A stretch of DNA of 64,000 bases from Aegilops tauschii subsp. strangulata (GCF_002575655.3 NC_053038.3:143980885-144044884), one strand, 5' to 3'. Counted from the stretch's first letter, positions 23,131 through 34,698 are shown. Notes: generated by a model from the letters alone, not told the origin. Numbers and translations: made by a program.

Positions 23131-24720
23131 GGCATGGTGTCACGACATGGCACATATATGTCGAGGAATTTTTTTTCGTCCATTTTGGCGCAAGTTTTAT
23201 TACAAGCCTCTTACAAACCGGAGTTTCTCTCAAAGAAACCTCGTGGTTCCAATAGGGAAACGTGTTCCCCTTGTGGATGAAACATAATCACTGCCTCTTT
23301 TCGCCTTGTATTTTCTTCTATGGGCAACATGGAATGACAGGATATCTGTGCTGAAATTTAAACTTATTCAGGGTTCGTTTGGCCTTTTTATATACTAATT
23401 GAGTTTCCCAGGCATTTAATGTCCATAATTCAAATATGAACTTCAAATACATGCTCCAGTTCACCCAAATGGCTAGAAAATTTATACATGTATCCTTAGG
23501 TGCATGTTTAGGTCCCATGCGAGGAATGGGAATGAATTACAACCGTACCGATGTCTTGGCTCGCCCTCAAACATTTGGAATCTCGGTTTTTAAATCCCCG
23601 TAAATCCTAAACTCACCAGAAGTCATCAAAGGTGGCATGGTGTCACGTCATGGCACATATATGTCGTGGTAAAAACATTGTCCGATTTGGGCCATGCTTT
23701 ATTACAAACCTCTTACAAACCGGAGCTTCTCTCAAAGAAGCCTCGTGGTTCTGATAGGGAAACGTGTTCCCCTTGTGGGCGGCCGCTGCGCCCGCCCACA
23801 TAGCAACAGGTTCGGCATCTACTACAAAAGTAATCATTGCCTCTTTTCGCCTTGTATTTCCTTCTACGGGCAACATGGAACAAAAGGATATCCATGGTGA
23901 AATTTAAACTTATTCAGGGTTCGTTTGGCCTTTTTATACACTAATTGAGTTTCCTAGGCATTTAATGTCCATAATTGAAATTTGAACTACAAATACATGC
24001 TCCAGTTCACCAAAATGGCTAGAAAAAGTATACATGTGTCCTTGGGTGCATGTTTAGGTCCCATGAAAGGAATGGGAATGAATTACAACCGTACCGGCAT
24101 CATGGCTCGTCCTCAAACATTTCGAATCTCGGTTTTTAAGTCCCCATAAATCCAAAACTCACCAGAAAGTCATCAAAGGTGCCATGCTCTCACGTCATGG
24201 CACATATATGTCGTGGTAAAAATATTGCCAATTTGGGCCAAGCTTTATTACAAACCTCTTACAAACCAGAGCTTCTCTCAAAGAAGCCTCGTGGTTCCGA
24301 GAGGGAAATGTGTTCCCCTTGTGGGCGAAACGATAATCGCTACCTCTTCTCGCCTTTAACTTTGTTTTATACAGGCAACATAGAATAACAGGAGTGTCGT
24401 GCTGGAATTTCAAACTGTTCAGGGTTCATTTGGCCATTGTATATATTAATTAAGCTTTCTAGGCATTTAATGTAGTGCATAATTCAAATTTGAATTACAA
24501 GCACATGCTCCAGTGAAGCAAAATGGGTGGGAAATCGTACATGTGTCATTGGGTACATGTTTAGGTCTGACTTAAGGAATGTGAATGAATTACAAACTTC
24601 TCATCGTCCTGAAACATTGAGAATCTCGGTTTTTAAATCCCAGTAAATCAAAAACTCACCCAAAAAATATGAAACTTGGCATGGTTTCATGACATGGCGC
24701 ATATATGTCGTGGTAAAAAA
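23131..24720. repeat. Tandem repeat of about 500 bp, three units
   Basis: The anchor GGCATGGTGTCACGACATGG...CATATATGTCG starts at 23131, 23634, 24181 and 24678 (spacings 503, 547, 497 bp). Units share GCTTCTCTCAAAGAAGCCTCGTGG, GTGTTCCCCTTGTGG, GGCATTTAATG and AATCTCGGTTTTTAA. Open frames inside are by-products of the repeat. Confidence 0.85.
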
Positions 24721-24890
24721 ATCATCCAGTTTGAGACAACGCGCACACATTAATTGCCAACAAAGTCCTTTTTGAACAGATAGCTGACAGTTAATATCGC
24801 AAGCGATTGTATTATATGAACCGTGTCAAAATTTAACCATACTCGATGGCATGCGTGCAACTGTTTGATTAGACGGGATGAGCACGAGAA

Positions 24891-24998
24891 GTCCGCCGTG
24901 CAGGCTCAACGGGACGCATGGGAGCAGTCCGCCACGCAGGCTCGACGGGACGTGTGCATCCTGTCCACCTCACAGGCTCGACGGGACACGTGCGAGCA
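24891..24998. repeat. 36-bp minisatellite, three units
   Basis: GTCC(G/A)CC anchors lie exactly 36 bp apart at 24891, 24927 and 24963; each unit contains CAGGCTC(A/G)ACGGGAC. The period is a multiple of three and an open plus-strand frame (24823-25176) runs through it as a 12-residue repeat, but no other evidence marks that frame as a gene. Confidence 0.8.
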
Positions 24999-25404
24999 GC
25001 AAGGCCGCCCATGCTCACTGGGAAGTGAGCTCTTTGACCTCCATGCACCAGCCGCCGGCCTTACTCACAACTTCTCCATTAATGGGTTAATTAAAGCACC
25101 TGGACGAAGGGTGTTTGCTTGTGATCCCATGGCAGCATTTGCTTTGTTCGTGTTTTCAACTCATATTCTGGCCTAATTTAAATTGCCACATAGGGCAACG
25201 GATAATACGACCACAAATAAAATGGCAACTAATGACAAATTTACAATGGCGCAGATAATAATTGTCTTACATGTTCCGGATAATTTAAAATGCCACATGT
25301 GGCAAAGCCCGGAAGACACGGGGGCAAGAGAAGAAGGAAATCACAGACAACGATCTGGATCGCTAGTGTCTCTACTTATCGATGGATCGCCCGGCGACGA
25401 CATC

Positions 25405-25980
25405 CTACAGCTCCTTCTTCAATTCCTCAAGACTTTGCTTGAAAGCAGCCACAGATTCCTCCACCTCCTGCTCGCGCTCGATCCGGAGCTTCCTCAAGTC
25501 ACCCATCACTTCCTCGACGACCGATGTAAGCGTCATCCCCGAGGCACTACTCTGCTCATGCAGCATCTTCCAGCCGGTGGCCTCCTCCTCCTTCTCGGCG
25601 AGCGCCTTGAGGAGCTTCGCATTGTCACCCATGAGTTGCTCGACGAGGCCGGTCGCCTTGTCAACCGAGGCATCGCTAATCTTGAGCAGCTTCATCAAGC
25701 CGTCGACCAGCTCTTGCTGCTTAATGACGGCAACGAGAATGTCGTCGTCGCCGGCCAAGGACTTTAGGAATGCCAGCTCATCGCGATGGCCGACGCCGCG
25801 AGTGCGGTTGTGAGAGCCCTCGCGTGCCCGTGAGAGCTCATTTGAGGGCTCCACGGCGTGCCGGGACATCTTTGTTGTGGCTGCGGCTGCGGCTTCGCAG
25901 CGGGACCTCTTTAGTGCTTCCGCGGCCTTGGTCTTTGCTGCCTGGTTATATGTCCACCCAAAACTCCTCCTACCGGTCAT
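25405..25980 (-). CDS. Hypothetical coiled-coil protein in the CACTA element
   Basis: An uninterrupted 191-codon frame. The N-terminus is basic (MTGRRSFGWTYNQAAKTKAAE...). From about residue 65 to the end it is heptad-rich and acidic, with leucines spaced for a coiled coil: ISDASVDKATGLVEQLMGDN, NAKLLKALAEKEEEATGW, REQEVEESVAAFKQSLEELK. No enzyme or DNA-binding motif is visible. It is the only intact frame of this length among the minus-strand CACTA genes, which may mean recent arrival or selection. A TNP1-like accessory protein or a captured host fragment are possible but unsupported. The start is the only upstream ATG in frame. Confidence 0.45.
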   Translation of the reverse strand: MTGRRSFGWTYNQAAKTKAAEALKRSRCEAAAAATTKMSRHAVEPSNELSRAREGSHNRTRGVGHRDELAFLKSLAGDDDILVAVIKQQELVDGLMKLLKISDASVDKATGLVEQLMGDNAKLLKALAEKEEEATGWKMLHEQSSASGMTLTSVVEEVMGDLRKLRIEREQEVEESVAAFKQSLEELKKEL

Positions 25981-26588
25981 GGCGGAACGACTTGACAGGA
26001 AAGACCAGTTTTGTGGGTGATGAGGAGAGGAACTGTGAAGTAATTTTAGAGTGGGTAGTTTTTATAGCCCGGTGCTAAGTGTGAACACATATTAGTTTGA
26101 TAGGTGTGAACAGATTTCCAATTGCTTATTGCGTTGTAATCTGCAATGTGACGAGAAACAAGGTCAAAATTTATTGATGGCAGAAGGTTGACCACGTGGT
26201 TGCTCACCCTTGAGGCGGCCGCGGCGCGCTTTGCTCGCATCTGTCCGCGTGTTTTGCTCGCCATTGAGGCGGTCGCGGTGCACTCCGCTCTGGCGTCCCT
26301 GCGCGCTCTGCTCGCTGTTGAGGCAAATTTACAATGGCAACGGTTAATAATTCTTAATAATTGTCTTACATATTCAGGATAATTTAAAATGCCACATGCT
26401 CAAAGGCCCGGAACACTCACGACCTACATATGCATACAATTATAATAAAATATAGGCTAAAAGGCTGAGTTGGCGGCCTTCCGACACGGTCTTCTCGGAC
26501 TCCATGATCAGCATAGCACCCTTGCGGTCGTTCACTCCAAGTGTCCCGACCCGCCTCCGCCTACGGAGCTGCTGGCGTTGGGAGGCTC
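25981..26588. other. CACTA interior between two minus-strand genes
   Basis: A GC-rich block near 26200-26330 repeats TTGAGGCGGCC/TTGAGGCGGTC and TGCTCGC phrases. The phrase AATGCCACATG...GCCCGGAA, seen at 25289, recurs at 26387. No gene was recognised. Confidence 0.35.
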
Positions 26589-27263
26589 TTAGGGCTGCTG
26601 GGCCTCCTCCAGAAGAGCTTGACAGCGTGCAATCGTGCACGTGATATCTCCGCGGAACCGCTCCATTTCCATGTCTCTGGCCTGGTAGCAAATTCCGTCC
26701 ATCACCTGCATCCTCAAGATATCACGTTGGCGATGTTCTACTTCGTCTGGGACGTCAACTCTGCGAAGGATGCGCTCGAGCCTGGCCACCACATCATCGG
26801 GATCGAGGTTGACACGGCCGCCACGGGCAATGATGAAGCCGCAGACTTCCTGTCTCTTGACTAAATCGCAGAGGTCCTCTGCCCATTCCTTGCAGGGCAT
26901 CAGGCTCTCGATGAGCACAGGTGACGGCGGCCCTTCGGGTGGGTCGTCGATCATGCCGCCGAGCAGCTCTGGATCTTTTGGACAGTGGATGGCAAAATGC
27001 TCATCACACCTACTCTACAATATTTCAATTGTGAGCCCAAGGACTGTCACGCCGATATCGCTGCCAATGGGCCATTGTGCCTGCACCGGCCAATGAAGCT
27101 CTTGCTCCCCGACCTGCTCCGGCTCGTTCTCCTCGCCGAAGATGTAACGCAGGTAGGCGTCGACGTCGAAGCTTTGGTCGTTGCCTATCATGCTTGGAAT
27201 AACTAATGGTAGATGGGTGAGGACTAGATCTGCGCAGAGTGTCGCGACGGTGCGTTGCCGCAT
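26589..27263 (-). pseudogene. Unrecognised gene in the CACTA element, one internal stop
   Basis: A single minus-strand frame of about 225 codons from ATG 27263 to the stop at 26589 is broken only by TAG at 27017-27015. The N-terminal part reads MRQRTVATLCADLVLTHLPL and has acidic GEENEPEQVGEQE. The C-terminal part begins after the stop and includes WAEDLCDLVKRQEVCGFIIA, VNLDPDDVVARLERILRRVD and a final helix-rich segment. The frame stays the same on both sides of the stop and carries ordinary codon usage, so this is one former protein. I recognise no domain. It is close to the right end of the transposon, where the first gene of a minus-strand transcription unit would be expected. Confidence 0.5.
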
Positions 27264-27596
27264 GGGTTATATGCAGCAAGCCATTAGCTGGTGGCAGGAA
27301 ACCGATGAGGGAAGAGGCGTGGATTTTACAATTCACCCATGCGGAGCGCGGGAAGCATTTGCTGGAGCACGGGAAGCATTCGCAGGAGCACACACACACA
27401 ACCCGAATACCGTATCCGGTGCCACGTGTTATTTATCACACAAGTGTTAACATAAGGAAACGTATGTGTAACTTTAGTCATCTCACACGAGTACTCGCAG
27501 ACGCATCGTGTGTGATACTCCTAGCCACCGCAAGCAACTAGTTTGCATTTTTCAAAGTTTTTTGTACACACATAATCGCACATGAACTAACTGTAT
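27264..27596. other. Region upstream of the rightmost CACTA gene
   Basis: GGAGC(A/G)CGGGAAGCATT(T/C)GC occurs twice near 27352 and 27370, giving an 18-bp duplication. This could be leader or promoter of the minus-strand unit; no motif is conclusive. Confidence 0.3.
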
Positions 27597-28083
27597 TAAC
27601 CGCATGTGTTGTAATTTGTCATCGCAAACAGCTCATCTGAGTCGGCTGTTTGCCACGTATCACACACATCTTGTTAAGTTGAATCGTTTCTGTTGTGTTC
27701 CCTAATCGAAAACAGTTCGTCCGAGTGAACCGTATGCCGTATATCACACACACACCTTGATCTGGCTAACCATTTCTGTTGCACTACCTAATAGAAAACA
27801 GTTCATCGGAGCAAACTATATGTCGTATATCGCACACACATTGATATGGCTGCCCGTTTCTGTTGTTCTGCCTCATCGCAAACAGTTCGAATGGATTAAC
27901 CGTGTGCCCTGCATTGCACACGCAACTAAAATCTAAACCATGTTTGATGCCTCCGCCATCGCAAATGTTTTGCACCTTTTTTGACGGGTTTTTTACATCC
28001 CCATTTGCGATTAATGCATCGCACAGAGTTTCGTCAAAGGGTCTCTGATCGTAGTGTCGCGTTAGCAGCATCCTGCAGTAGTG
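27597..28083. repeat. Right subterminal repeats and terminus of the CACTA element
   Basis: Three to four degenerate units of about 80-85 bp contain TCACACACA...TTTCTGTTG...TAATCGAAAACAGTTCGTC. They run from about 27600 to 27945. The terminus CTGCAGTAGTG ends at 28083, followed by target duplication AAG. Confidence 0.7.
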
Positions 28084-28086
28084 AAG

Positions 28087-28329
28087 CATCGGTTTTAGAA
28101 GCTCTTTTGGTTAGAAAACGACGATCCAATCACGGCCTAATATGATGAGCTGGTCGAAAGATCATATGGTTTCACCACTAACCTACCCGAGTTGTCGTAT
28201 AAGCTATGAATGACAGTATGAAACATAAGAAGATGAACTTCTTAAGCACAGAAACAACAGAAGAGGATGATCTTCTTAACAAGCAAATCACATGCATTAA
28301 ATCAACATGCAAAACAATACGAAGCATTA
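28087..28329. other. Short unassigned flank right of the CACTA element
   Basis: No repeat or coding signature was recognised. It may belong to the same old gypsy element as the RT fragment that follows. Confidence 0.3.
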
Positions 28330-28532
28330 TTCTCAGGAGACACCAGCTATTGCCGCCGTTTTGTCGAGAACTTCTCCAAGATTGTCAAGCCATTCACTAA
28401 TCTGCTTCACAAGGGTGTTAAGTTTGATTGGACAGAAAAGTGTCTGGAAAGTTTCCAGGCACTCAAGGACAAGTTGACATCTGCCCAGTGCTTGCACCTC
28501 CAGATCCTCGCAAGGAATTTGTCATTTATTGA
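28330..28532 (+). pseudogene. Ty3/gypsy RT C-terminal fragment
   Basis: About 65 codons encode SYCRRFVENFSKIVKPFTNL, GVKFDWTEKCLESFQALKD and a stretch ending in SFID, the well-known thumb/connection zone between gypsy RT and RNase H. It is cut at 28533 by the LTR that begins there. It is a remnant of an older element; its right-hand continuation should lie beyond the whole nest, outside the window. Confidence 0.8.
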
Positions 28533-31500
28533 TGTAACATCCCAAAAAATTCAAATTTTGGAATGTTAATAATAAGATAATTGCTATGATTTTCAGGGTA
28601 AATTAAAATCTTTTGAGTCTTGTCTCAAAATCCAATTTCTTTTCTTTGGACACCTATTTCGAAACCACAAATAAAATGGAGTGAGAATAAAATGACTTTC
28701 TCAAATTGTGGTGGAAGAATATTTTATTTGAAGTTCTTTGAATTTTTGGAGTTCAATTTGAATTGGATCATATTTGCAGTTTCAATGCCATTTAATATTT
28801 CCCAATTATTTGAATTAAATTTAATGAGAGGAGATAATATGACTTCTCCAAAACTATTATTGGGAAATATTCAATATTTCTTTAGTATTCATAAAACCCT
28901 CAGACAATGTTGGCGAAATTATGAAGCCCATAATGCATTATTAAAACAAGTTTGTGCATGAAAATAAGTTTATTGAATTCTGAAATTAATGTGCGTAGAA
29001 TTGAAATAGTAAATACGTAAAGACGAACATTTTAATTCCTGTTATAATTAAACTTTATGCACACACTAAAAAATAGTTAATTAGTTCTAAAACTAATTGG
29101 GCTAGGCCCAACCAACTCCAACAGCCCAGCTCCTCACCTACACTACAGGAGGTCTTCTTCACCACAGGAGCCGCCATGTCGTACAGCATCTGCGCCCAAC
29201 GCTTCCCTTCCCTTCCCCGCACCCGTTAACCTCCTGAATCGGTTCCCCTCGTCTCCCACGACCCCCACCTCTAGTAGTGCGCCTTAATGCACGCCGTAAT
29301 GGCCATTACCACACGAAAACGGCTGCCATTGATGCCCTTAACTTTGACAACACCCTGCTCCGTTTCGGCTCTTCCCGATGCTATAAATGGGCGCCCGAGG
29401 AACCCCTGTCCACTCCGCATCTCCCAGTCCACGAACCCCTCTCCAAATCCCTCCGATTCCCGAGCAATTGCTCGCCGGAGTTGAGCGCTGCCGCCTTCTT
29501 CCGTTGAAGCTTGCGACCTCTCTGGTAAGTCCCTCGCGCTCGAACTACCTCTCTGGGCGAGTAAATCACTGCAAATCCCCCTGACAAATTATTATTCTCA
29601 AACACCCAGCCGGAGCACGACCTCTGTGAAGAACACGACCCACCAGAGCTCCACGCAACTCCGGCGTCTTCTGTACCGCGCTCGAGGGCGAGACCGAGCC
29701 CACCTCCGCGTCCATAAGGTCTGACTCGGCATCCTCTCCGCCGTCCAGCTTGCCTTCGTCACCGGAGACTGCCGGAATATAACGAACCAGAGCCGCCGCT
29801 GTTGCCTTACCTCACCGGCCATCTATCCCCGTAAGCAGCCAGCACTCTTTAAAAAAAAAAAAAGAGGTATCAGCCCTTCAGAATTTGAAACGTGGCAGCT
29901 CCATGTAATTCTCGTATTGGTTTTTTAGAAAAGTATCCAAACTTTGGAAATTCCTATCTCCCAAACCGTATGTCCGATTTCGACAAATAATATACCCCCG
30001 GATTCGTTGGTACCTGTAGTTTTTTATAAAAATATAAAATTTCAATTTTGAGCCAACCAAAATTTAGTTTTGATTTAAATGCGAATTTGAGTAATTTTGC
30101 AATATTTTTTATTCTGTAAATCATATAAAAATGTTTTATATATGGAAGTTGGACCTTAGACCTAACCTCTCTGTTGGAACTGATGGATTAGTTTTCCAAC
30201 ATGGTTTAGATGTTGTTTTATCATCAACACCTTAATTTGACCTTCTTTGATCATCGTTTTATAACTTCGTTGAACTAAAATTTAATCCTAGAATAAATCT
30301 CTTAGATTGATCCCTAGAAAACCTCTCTGGTCATTTGAACCATGACAAAAATCTAGAGTTACAAGATTATGGATTTTATTCTTTTATCTCGAAACCTATG
30401 ACATACCATTGCCGTTTACCCAAGTCAAATATTCGGAATAGTCTCGTGATAGAATTTGTTGTATGAACTTGTCTCACAACCCTCATTCTATCAAACCATG
30501 ATCTTCACTTTGTATCAATTTGATACAACCCTAGGATATGACCATGTTATGTCTAGTTTAAGACCAAAATTGATTCTATCTCAAACCATAGCCAGGTCAT
30601 GATAATTATCCTACGAATGTCTTTATATTGTTAATTTGGATCTTTTATTTGGGTCTTTATTTGAATTGTTGTGTGTTGAAGTATTTTCTTTCATCGTTAG
30701 ATATAACGTAAAGTAAAGGAGCGACGATAACAAGTAGGGAATCAACTTCAAGACTCAGACAAGTTGCAAAATTGATCATGATTTGACCTATGTTTTCATA
30801 TTATGCATATTCCTTTATATTTAAATACTATGCATGTTTTACAAAGTATTATTACTAGCTAGAGCCATAAGTTCAAGACTTGCAACCATGGTTGGCCACG
30901 CTTGCCCAAAATGGGTGGGATGAAAACCAAAATTGTTTTAAACCGTTAAACTTGCCCTCCTTTGGGACAACGTTTTGTGAAAACTTTTGAAAAAATACTA
31001 TATACTATTTTTACTTCTACTCCCTGGGCAAAATGGTATTGACGGGAGCGTCTACAAGTGATTGCGCCCATCAGGGTCTTGCAGTGAATGCGCCCGACTG
31101 GGGTCTTGTACACAGGTTTTTGGTGGGGATCGCCGTCGAAGGAAATGAGATCTTCCAAGTACAGTTTGATGTAGCTTCCAGTACAACCACATGCTACTAT
31201 GGGCTCTGGCTTAACTTAGTGCTAACGGGAAACCCTTACCTCAAAACCGCCATTGGAGAGGGGCTTTCATTGCCTAAGTTGCGGGCGGCTTGGTCAGGTA
31301 TAGGGGGTTGTTATGGAAAGGCTTCGTCACAATCTCCTCCTAGTCGTACACCCAAGTGTGTAACGATAAACGGGATTGGGTGTGTCATGTGGGGAATGTG
31401 TACGATCTCTGCAGAGGGTTTAACCTAATCGATTAGCTGCGCCCCCGGTTACGAGAAATTTTGAGCAAATGAAGACTTGGGCTGAAGAAGAATCTCCCCT

Positions 31501-32079
31501 CTCTTTTCTAAAAGTCTATTTAAGAGTTAAAGTTGAGTAATAAGCATAGTGTATGTGTTTCACTTCAAGCTTATGTATGTTTTAAACTATTTTGGAGAAT
31601 GAGCACTGGTGCGTATATCCAAGTGTCTCACTCCTATTTTTTATACTGTAAACTTTTTTCAAAAGAAGTTTATAAAATTTAGCATAGGAGAAAATTGGCT
31701 TTATGCAAAGGAAACCTCCACCAATACTTACCCTGCATATACATTCTGTTTGCAACTTGCGAGTACATTCTACGTACTCACCTGCACCTGTCATGTGCAG
31801 ATCTTGATAGATTAAGAGACGATAGGGTTATGGTCTACACTCAACGAGCCGAGTGGTGTTGATGGAGCCCTAACTTAGCGACTATGTATAATTCCGTTGT
31901 ATTATGTGCTAGCTTGAGCTATGCGTAAGGTGTGATTTATATGTATCTGGATCTACCGTTCTAGTAGAATGATGTATGTCTTACTAATATTCATTCTTGT
32001 TACTGTGTGTGCTAGCTATGGTCCAGGGATAGCACAGTAAGCACAGAGACTTGGATTTTGTCAAATCCGGGTCGTGACA
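28533..32079 (+). repeat. 5' LTR of the gypsy element (about 3.5 kb)
   Basis: Begins TGTAACATCCC and ends GTCGTGACA immediately before the primer-binding-like site. A TATA box candidate TATAAAT lies at 29382-29388, ahead of a GC-rich leader. A poly-A run of 13 sits near 29850. Confidence 0.75.
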
Positions 32080-34001
32080 AATGGTATAAGAGCATACGTT
32101 GACTGTAGGACGTGACCCTTGAAAATGGTTTAGAAATTAGAAGACCTTCATAGGAACAACTTATATTTTCAGTAGGATAACATTCTTGTACCCTCTAGTT
32201 TTGTTTACTAAATTCTCATCCGTTTTCAAAAACTTAGATGACCAACGATCTTAACACTGATATGTGATATGGAATTTCAAGTGCACTAAAGGATACTTCA
32301 TGGAAATGATGTCAATCAAAGGCATCTCCAATACTGAAGTGTACATCAAAGAGGTTGAAGAAGAACTGAAGACACTCAAGACTAAGATGGTTGTGAAGTA
32401 GCTAAAGATTACCACTACCAAGGAATATCCCACTTGACTTAGTATCCAAGCCCACCATGAGAGTTGTGAAATAAACGAAAGAGTGCGATTAGGGTGCCCA
32501 ACCATGTGAGCTCATGTGAATGAGGGTACCATAGGAATTGTTTGAATGAAATCTATGAGTGCAATTTGGATTTTGTTGGAGTTCTTGCCATTGATGTGAT
32601 TTTATTATCATTTGAGTTGTGGGATTTAAAAGCTTGTGTTAGTTGGATACAAATTCCGTAGATATGTAGTATTTATTCAACCCTGAGAGGTGCAAGTTAC
32701 GGATGATTAACAGAAGACCTTCATATGGGTGAAACGTCGCACACTGAAGACTTTCTAGAACTGAAGGATTGAGGACTTTGTGACGGAACCGTAAAAAAAC
32801 GAGCCTATTATAATCGTTAGAAAACGATGTCATATGAGTAGTTTGTCCTTGTTTGTATGTCTATTCCTTCTGCTTGCTATCTAAAACTCTATCTCTTCTC
32901 TGACCAAACCTTAAACCCATAGATGGAAGGAATTATTTTGATGGGACAAGTGACACCTTCAGAAGCAGAAGAATGGATTTAGAATGTAGAAGGAGTAATG
33001 GAAGACACCAAAGTAAATCCGAAGGAAAAGGGGAATTATGCTTCTCAGTATTTCAATGGTGAAGATGCTTAACCATTGATGAATCTCAAAAGGCAGTCAC
33101 TTGGGAACAATTTAAGAAGTTCTATGTCAATCTCTTCTTGTCATACGGAATATGAAGAAAGTCGTGAAGATGCGAGGAAATTTCAAGATGCAAGTTTTAG
33201 TGCAACCCGTGTAGGGTAATCGCCACCCAAAGACGTTTTATTAGCTTTGTAGGTGAAGACCTCTTAAAGAGGAGTGAGAAAGACCGAGTGTTAGAATACG
33301 CGATTCACATATCTACATATGAAGTAATGATTTGAGTACGGGATGGATTGGCCCCCATACTGGAGACTCCTATTATATACTTCTGTATGTTTGATTGGTA
33401 AATCGGAGAGATTTGGAACCCTAGTTGAGTGTCAACACGGCAGACCAAAAACCATAAAAGGGTCGGACATACTGACCTTATAGATAGGCAATCATGTGTA
33501 ACGTAGATTGGACGGTGAGAAAGAAACATGAAGGTCTTCAAGGAGTTCCATCAGAAACTATTTTTATCGACCACCATAGAGTATCAATAAGTAGTTTTGG
33601 ATTCTTGAGCAGGACTCATTCTTTTGAAGAAAAGCCAATTCCAAACAATAGAAGCTCGATGAAGAACCATCATGGAATATACAGATTGTGGAAAATCCCA
33701 CAAGTATGTTTTTAAGGGTGGTAGTACCCTAAGAACACCCTGGGAAGATAAACGAACCAATCGTCAATTGGCTAAGACCAAGGAGGGTGTATAAAGCCTC
33801 AGCATATGTTGAAGTGACAACGATATAAGGAATTGTACCAACGGAATACATTCCTGCAAGCTGGAGGTGAAGAATAAACCGCAAGCCTGCGGATGCTGCG
33901 AAATAACCCTGGGGAAGCAACCCAAGAGACCCCAACCCTAACCTACTTCTTGCTAGCCTTTGCAAATCTTGAGGACGAGATTTCTTTTAAGGGTGATAGT
34001 T
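32080..34001 (+). pseudogene. Gypsy internal region with decayed gag
   Basis: Traces of chromovirus-type gag appear near 32920-33130: a VTPSEAEEWI-like segment, then NYASQYFNGEDA, then a TWEQFKKFY-like segment in another frame. Stops and frame changes separate them. Nothing resembling pol follows before the 3' LTR. The DNA from about 33140 to 34000 has no recognised content apart from a GGGTGATAGTT purine-rich stretch just before the LTR. Confidence 0.55.
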
Positions 34002-34698
34002 TGTAACATCCCAAAATTTTCCAAATTTTGGAATGTTAATAATAAGATAATTGCTATGATTTTCACGGTAAATTAAAATCTTTTGAGTCTTGTCTCAAAA
34101 TCCAATTTCTTTTCTTTTGGACACCTATGAAATATTTTGAAACCACAAATAATATGGAGTGAGAATAAAATGAATTTCTCAAAACGTGGTGGAGCAATAT
34201 TTTATGTGAAGTTCTTTGAATTTTTGGAGTTCCATTTGAATTGGATCATATTTGGCGTTTCAATGTAATTTAATATTTCCCAATTATTCGAATTAAATTT
34301 AATGAGAGGAGATAATAGGACTTCTCCAAAACTATTATTGGGAGATATTCAATATTTCTTGTGTATTCATAAAACCCTCAGAGCCCATAATGTATTATTA
34401 AAACAAGTTTGTGCATGAAAATAAGTTTATTGAATTCTGGAATTAATGTGCGTAGAATTGAAATAATAAATAGGTAAACACGAACATTTTAATTATTGTT
34501 ATAATTAAACTTTATGCACACACTAAAAAAATAGTTAATTAGTTCTAAAACTAATTGGGCTAGGCCCATCCAACTCCAACAGCTCAGCTCATCACCTACA
34601 CTACAGGAGGTATTCTTCCTCCTCACGTTCACCACAGGAGCCACCATGGGGTACAACATCTGCGCCCAACGCTTCCCTTCCCTTCCCCCGCACTCGTT
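34002..34698 (+). repeat. 3' LTR of the gypsy element, 5' part only
   Basis: Aligns to the first 690 bp of 28533-32079 with scattered indels. It stops where the copia LTR begins; the matching place in the 5' LTR continues CCGTTAACC near 29225. Confidence 0.8.

Larger units (their letters stand above)
7868..28083. mobile_element. CACTA (En/Spm-type) DNA transposon, non-autonomous, interrupted by an LTR retrotransposon
   Basis: The left end begins CACTGGTACGCG at 7868 and the right end closes CTGCAGTAGTG at 28083, which reads CACTACTGCAG on the other strand. The trinucleotide AAG flanks both ends (7865-7867, 28084-28086), the 3-bp duplication expected for CACTA. Both subterminal zones hold repeats built on cACACAC/GTTTCTGTT phrases (16570-16960 and 27597-27945), as in Triticeae CACTA families. 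The retrotransposon at 7880-16510 interrupts it 12 bp from the left end. Without that insert the element is about 11.6 kb. No TNP2-like transposase is visible, so it is probably non-autonomous. It carries a B3-like gene, three unrecognised minus-strand genes and several satellite-like arrays. The left inverted repeat appears shortened relative to the right. Confidence 0.75.
28533..34698 (+). mobile_element. Ty3/gypsy element with long LTR, gag-only remnant; 3' LTR split by a copia insertion
   Basis: The 5' LTR (28533-32079) and the start of the 3' LTR (34002-34698) share about 690 bp opening with TGTAACATCCC. A primer-binding-like TGGTATAAGAGC (32082-32093) follows the 5' LTR, one mismatch from the usual initiator-Met complement. 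The interior is only 1.9 kb and contains a decayed gag but no protease, RT or integrase. The 3' LTR is interrupted at 34698/34699 by the copia element; its remainder would be beyond the window. The element is non-autonomous. Confidence 0.8.

Noticed and set aside
23694..24413. Open frames recurring in the 500-bp tandem units
   Set aside because: Same sequence repeated in each unit on both strands with differing stops; no coding signature.
24823..25176. Plus-strand 117-codon frame with 12-residue repeat
   Set aside because: The repeat is the 36-bp minisatellite; its length being divisible by three suffices to keep the frame open, and nothing else supports a gene.
31033..31428. 131-codon plus-strand frame in the gypsy LTR
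   Set aside because: Inside the 3.5-kb LTR, no domain or homology recognised, and the 3' LTR copy cannot confirm it because it is truncated.
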